From the NCBI GenBank assembly GCA_001600055.1, contig BCIV01000003.1, positions 811,162-875,161 on the forward strand: a stretch of DNA of 64,000 bases, written 5' to 3'. Origin of the DNA: Filobasidium wieringae. Its lineage: Eukaryota; Basidiomycota; Tremellomycetes; Filobasidiales; Filobasidiaceae. The position numbers and the translations under genes are program-made. Positions 59,685 to 64,000 of the stretch are shown here, piece after piece. Below the pieces are notes generated by a model, which saw nothing but the letters and a program-made list of their open reading frames with translations, had not been told where the DNA came from and did no database searches. How positions within the stretch are numbered: position 1 is the stretch's first letter; the number at the start of each line of letters is the position of its first letter.

Positions 59685-61098
59685 ATGAGTATACAGTGCC
59701 AATTGTGTTCAGACAAGTTGGTTGGGAAATACTCGGAGAAGCTCGAGCCTATGAGAATAGGAGCCTGGAAGGGATGCGGTAAGCTTCTTGATTTGAAAAA
59801 AAAAATGCATCGCCTGATATTACCATCTCCAGGACATACTGGCCATGTTGATTGCTTTCTGCGCTCCTTGAAGCATCAAAAGGGACTTCATTCTACTTGT
59901 CCCATCTGTCGGGTCGCCAGCTTCTCTTGCGAGTCCAAACTTCCCAAAGCGCGCAGATGTAAAGGCAACGGAGCTTGTGATCCCGTGCAGGAGCTCTTTC
60001 TAGAAATCGATGACCACATCGAGAACAGGTTGCTCATTGAAATACCTGTCGGAGCGGCCGCCAAGAGACTCTTGGACTTGGCTGATCTAGCGGAAAAGGT
60101 GGGGGAAGATCTTCAAGATGTTAAGGAACAGGCAAGTAACAAATGACCACGGTAGTAGGCTACCCACTGATGCCCGGCTCTTCTTGCGCTGCTCAGGTTG
60201 AAGCGGATATTGAGCTGTTCAGAGAGGAAATGAATGTCGGCGAGCGTTCTGTGGACGTCGATTTCCTTCGACCGATCGAAGATAGGTTGAAAAAGCTTAG
60301 CGCGCGTCTGCAAAAGACTGCAGCAATAAAATCAGTCGGAGTCAGTGATGTGATACAGCACATATCGTGCAAGTATTGACAAAGGCCTTGATATGACAGG
60401 AATCTACAGCAAAACTAGCCCGTGCGGTCGATGCGTTTCGTCTGTACCTCGTCAAGGAGAGCGAGACCGATGACAACGGTCTTCAATTGGCTGTAGAGGA
60501 ATCCCGTCACAATGAGACGAAGAAACTACTCCAAGAAAGTAAGAGCCGTGAAGCGAGGCTCCTCAAGCGGAACAAGGCAGTCGAGCTTGATCTCAAAAGA
60601 AAGACTTATGAGTTGGAGGAAGAAGCAAACGACCATGCTGAGACGAAAGAATGCGCTGAATCGAGAGTTGCCGAGCTTGTCCTCGCTAAGGAAAAACTTC
60701 GCCTCAGTGAGCAAATTAGAGGTATTCAGACAAGCATATCGAAACAACGAGATATCGTACAAGACGAACTCACAGCAAGGAAGGTGGAGCTCGAGAGAGC
60801 GACAGTCACTCAGAGGTCTTTGGTGCTGCGAATCCAAGACTTGAAGGCCAACCGTAATACCCTACAAGACGAACTTGCGGCAAAGGAAGAAGAGCTCGTA
60901 ATCGCTCGAAGGTCTTTTCGAAGCTCGTTGGTACTGCAACGCGATACCCTACAAGGCGAACTCGCAGCGGAGAGAGAGGAGCTCGAGAGAGTGCAAAGGG
61001 AGCTCAAGAGGGAGCAAGTGGGCCGAGCCGAAGATGTAGTTCGTCACAGGTCGAGAAAGCGGAAACGCTCCGAAAGCCCTACCCGTCTTGCATGGTAA
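59685..61098 (+). CDS. RING-H2 finger protein with long coiled coil
   Basis: About 410 residues, probably an E3 ubiquitin ligase, no specific orthologue recognised. The N-terminal RING is CQLCSDKL, then GC, GHTGHVDCFL after the first intron (59779 on), and CPICR, i.e. a C-x2-C ... C-x-H-x2-H-x2-C ... C-x2-C arrangement. After a Cys-containing linker the protein becomes almost wholly helical and charged. From about residue 230 it holds a coiled coil with a recurring LQDELAAKEEEL / LQGELAAEREEL / VQDELTARKVEL unit of roughly 30-35 residues. The C-terminus is a basic RSRKRKRSESP segment, possibly a nuclear signal. Four exons. Confidence 0.75.
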
Positions 61099-61276
61099 CA
61101 AGCCGTTCCGAACAGGCCATGATTAACGTATATCCACATTCCCTACAAATGACTTCTCAAACGTATGATTACGATGTTGTATGATACAAACGAAACGAGC
61201 AAAAAGCTAGGAAAGATATTTTATGATGACCGGTACCCTTATTAAACCTCGCCGCTTACGCTTACGCGCGGGAGGG

Positions 61277-62641
61277 TCACTCGTCCTCGTCCTCGTCATC
61301 GTCTAGTGTCTCCTGCGCCATCAGAGCCTAAAGATCCAGACCAAACGATCGAGGAATCAGTGTTATCGAGACGAAAATGAAAGAGACATGGACGGAAGAC
61401 ACTCACCTGAGCCAACTTCATCGCCTCTGCTTCACCTCCGTAATGTCCCGCTCTCCTCTTCTTGAACTCGCCTTCCTCCCTTCCCTGCCCATCCGCATCG
61501 CTATCATCATCTTCCTCCTGGACCTCTTCCCCCTGCCCATCCGATCCGCGGGAAGCCCCGGCCATCCTCCTCAATCGTCCTGAACCGGATTTCTCGTCGG
61601 GGAGGGAGAAGGAAGCGTTCCTACTGTTCCCACTCCCTGCGGAGTTCGCACCGGAAGAAGAAGGACGACGCATTGCGGATCTCATCGGAGAATCAGGAGC
61701 TTGAGCTTGGCCTTGTCCTTGAGGGGGAGAGAGAGGTCGATTGGCCTGATTAGCTGCCCCTTGAGGAGTAGGAGAGGAAGTCGGGATAGGTTCAGAGAAG
61801 GGGAAACCGGGCGTTTTCCTCTTGCCCGCGTTCAACTGGGTGTTCTGAGCTACTAGATCTTGTTCCGTTCGTCTACCGAGATAACGGGTTCTCATCAGTA
61901 ACTTTATCTCAATTCGATCGAAAAGATGGCGGGAAAGAGAAAGAGAGAGATCGAGAGAGATATACAAAGGGAGGAGAGAGGTGAAAAGGCTTACCTCTTA
62001 GCTCCAGGACTGGTTTGGGAACCGATACTAGCCCTGCGTTCGGAGACGGGCGAGCTCAATTCGAAATCGGGTACTTCTTCCTCGAACACTTGGTCGGACG
62101 TGACGAACGGGGTTTTCGGCTCGTCGATCTTCCTGCCAAAAGATATGATCGGGGGTGAATAACGAGGAAAGGAAGAAGACGGAAAGGAGGGGCTTACATC
62201 TTGGAATCTTTGTTGATCTCGTTCAAATTGATATTCTGTTCATCCCAAGTCAAACTAGATCTCGATGCTCAACTTTGGTCTTTCGCAAAAGAGTAAGAAA
62301 TGGGACTCACTGTTCAGCTCTCTCTTTCGCTAGAGCTGCAGCGGCAGCTTTTTCCTCGTTATTGGCGTCTATTTGAGCTTGAGTCGTTGTGAATGATGTG
62401 GCGTTCTTCAAGATTCCTCGAGCTGCGATGGGTGGGGGAAACGGGGAGAAGCACGGAAGGTAAATAATGGTTGAATCGACTTCTAAAAGAAGATGAGTTG
62501 TTACTGACGTTTGTAATCGGGATTAGCGATGGGAGTGTGCCTTCCTGGACCTGCATCAGAGGTATAGACAGGGATCCCGTTGACCATTTCGTGGTTCGCG
62601 GTAGGGATGTCGATGTGGGATGGATGGTTGGATGGAGGCAT
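61277..62641 (-). CDS. GLC8: Protein phosphatase 1 regulatory subunit, inhibitor-2 type (GLC8)
   Basis: Intrinsically disordered regulator of type 1 protein phosphatase. Start MPPSNHPSHIDIPTANHEMV; next exons give the RGILKNA block (the KGILK-type PP1 contact), LTWDEQNINLNEI and MKIDEPKTPF, which carries the Thr-Pro site that regulates inhibitor-2 in other organisms. After a Ser/Pro-rich stretch comes FKKRRAGHYGGEAEAMKLAQ, the HYNE-like helix that inserts at the PP1 active site, then an acidic end (LDDDEDEDE). All three PP1-contact motifs are present in order. Five exons. Confidence 0.9.
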
Positions 62642-62933
62642 AGTGTAGGATCTATGAGAATGTGTGATTGTGTAAGAATCAGGTGAAGATGCGTATCTGA
62701 GAAGAGGAAAGCGATTCTAAAGGAGACAAGAGAGAAGTAACAAGGAGGTGCAATCGTCATTCCAGCTTACGAGATTATTGCGTTACCCAGCTGATACGTA
62801 TCACGTGACGTGGGACTCGATTCACCAAGAAGTTCAAACGACTTGACGACCTCTCACTCTTCTTAATTCTCGACGTTATTGCTCCATTCACAATTCCCCT
62901 CGTCCTCTTCTTCTTTTCGAACAATGCAGGTGG
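62642..62933. promoter_or_regulatory. Divergent promoter region between GLC8 and the 3'-most gene
   Basis: 292 bp between divergent ATGs; the part nearest 62934 is C/T-rich. No specific motif assigned. Confidence 0.4.
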
Positions 62934-64000
62934 ACACAGAACCGTCTTCAGGGATCAAACGTAAACGCCTTACGTTCGCCGATAATGACCAAACCCTCAC
63001 CGACCCTGCACCAAGCACCACCCCAGCTCAGGGAGTGTACATGAACCCCGAACGTTTAGCCGCCCTCAAACGTGCTCCCTCCGCCTCTGATCCTTATGCA
63101 CCGTTAGAACCTAAGAAGAAAAAGGTCAAGAAGGAGAAGACGCCGGCTCAGCTGAGGTACGCCAAGAAGGAGAGGGATAAGAGGAAGAAGAGGGTCAAGG
63201 CTGGGAAGGCTGCGGCTCCTAAGAACAAGGGAGCTGTGGGGTTGAAAGAAGAGGAGGAGGAGGGGAGTGGGAGCGAGAGTGAGGAGGAAGAGGAAGATAT
63301 GGGGAAATCATCTACTACCACTGCTATCGCTACACCGGTAATTACCAAACCAATCCTCGCAACCTCCGCCTACCCTGCCGTTCCAAAACCGACCAAAAAG
63401 CCTTCCCTCCCTGTCCCTACCAATTCCATCACATCTACTCTCGCTAATCCATCCGATACCCATGCCGACCCTGTGGAAGACCCAGAAGAAACAACAGAAC
63501 AACGTAGAGAACGACGGAGATTGGAGAAGAAGGCTAAACGAGAGGTCCGACGGGCTGCGGAAGCGAGGGAAGCCGAGGAAGCTGAGGAGAGGGAGAGATT
63601 GAGGGTGGAGAAGGAGAAGGAGGTCAGAGAGGAGAAGGAGAGGAAGAAAGCTTTGAAGGGAGTGGCTGGGGAGGTCGAGATTGCCGAGGAGGAGGATGGG
63701 TCCGACTCTTCGTCTTCGTCTTCATCCTCAGAGTCGGAATCAGAATCAGAATCGGATAATGAATCCTCCTCCTCCTCCTCCTCTTCCGCCTCCTCAGTAT
63801 CCCCTCCCATGGATCCAGAAGGAATCCCGACTTTCCCCCTCCCCCAAGCCCCCGCTGCACCTTCCCCCTCCCTCTTAGCTCGTCAAGGACTACCCGCCGC
63901 ACTAAGAGACGCCGTGCTCGTACAGGAAGACAAACGAGTGAAGTTAGAGGACATGAAGGTACAGGGACGCGTGGGGGTGGAGAAGGATGGGTTGGGAGAG
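62934..64000 (+). CDS. N-terminal part of a charged, probably nucleolar protein (window-truncated)
   Basis: Open from the ATG at 62934 to the window end, 355 codons with no intron seen. It begins MQVDTEPSSGIKRKRLTFAD, then a Lys-rich patch (EPKKKKVKKEKTPAQLRYAK), acidic and Ser-rich runs and a long Arg/Glu helix (EEAEERERLRVEKEKEVREE). Near the end GIPTFPLPQAPAAP and ARQGLPAALRDAVLVQEDKR could be the lead-in to a helicase core. The layout resembles fungal DEAD-box RNA helicases with long charged N-terminal extensions, but no helicase motif lies inside the window, so the family is a guess. Confidence 0.65.

Noticed and set aside
63370..63810. Minus-strand frame rich in Ser/Phe at the window end
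   Set aside because: Antisense of Arg/Glu/Ser repeats in the sense ORF starting at 62934.

Overview
This window is nuclear DNA from a basidiomycete fungus, most likely a Tremellomycete yeast of the Cryptococcus/Kwoniella/Naganishia type. Genes are packed tightly on both strands. Nearly every gene is cut by several short introns (mostly 50-80 nt, GTRNGT donors, CTRAY branch points, YAG acceptors). The proteins match fungal families, and actin and histone H4 both carry multiple introns. Species cannot be named from the sequence alone. Exon models were built by hand by joining reading frames across splice signals and checking them against remembered family motifs; no search was run.

Layout: COQ5 (+, ubiquinone methyltransferase), RPN10 (-, proteasome ubiquitin receptor), ACT1 (+, actin), PIS1 (-, phosphatidylinositol synthase), mitoribosomal mS23/RSM25 (-) divergent from MAK11 (+, 60S biogenesis WD protein), PRP6 (-, U4/U6.U5 snRNP) divergent from a large SAP-like/kinase fusion gene (+). 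About 1 kb follows with a tandem repeat holding one intact intron-containing tRNA-Asn and one truncated copy, then a poorly resolved hydrophobic locus (-), a KES1/OSH4 oxysterol-binding protein (-) divergent from cactin (+), and an unrecognised gene (+). PDA1 (+, pyruvate dehydrogenase E1 alpha), ATP1 (+, F1 alpha) and histone H4 (+) come next, followed by an ARE-type sterol acyltransferase (-), an unrecognised intronless gene (-), a YSC84/LSB SYLF-SH3 protein (+), VPS9 (-), an unrecognised gene with a 7-nt microexon (+), an ECM15-like UPF0045 protein (-), RPN12 (-), PRP40 (-) divergent from RED/IK (+), HUA1 (+), a RING/coiled-coil protein (+), GLC8/inhibitor-2 (-), and the 5' end of a charged, probably nucleolar protein (+) running off the window.

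Most of this is ordinary housekeeping. Four pre-mRNA splicing factors (PRP6, cactin, PRP40, RED) and two 19S proteasome subunits (RPN10, RPN12) fall within 64 kb; nothing shows that this is more than chance. The most unusual gene is at 16148-20000: two SAP-like motifs and long acidic disordered regions appear to be spliced in frame to a protein kinase. That kinase has lost the normal beta-3 lysine (Tyr instead) but carries a lysine in the glycine loop at the position used by WNK kinases. Other points of interest are a GC-AG first intron, a 7-nt microexon, very small first coding exons, a degenerate tRNA duplication and a long intronless orphan ORF.
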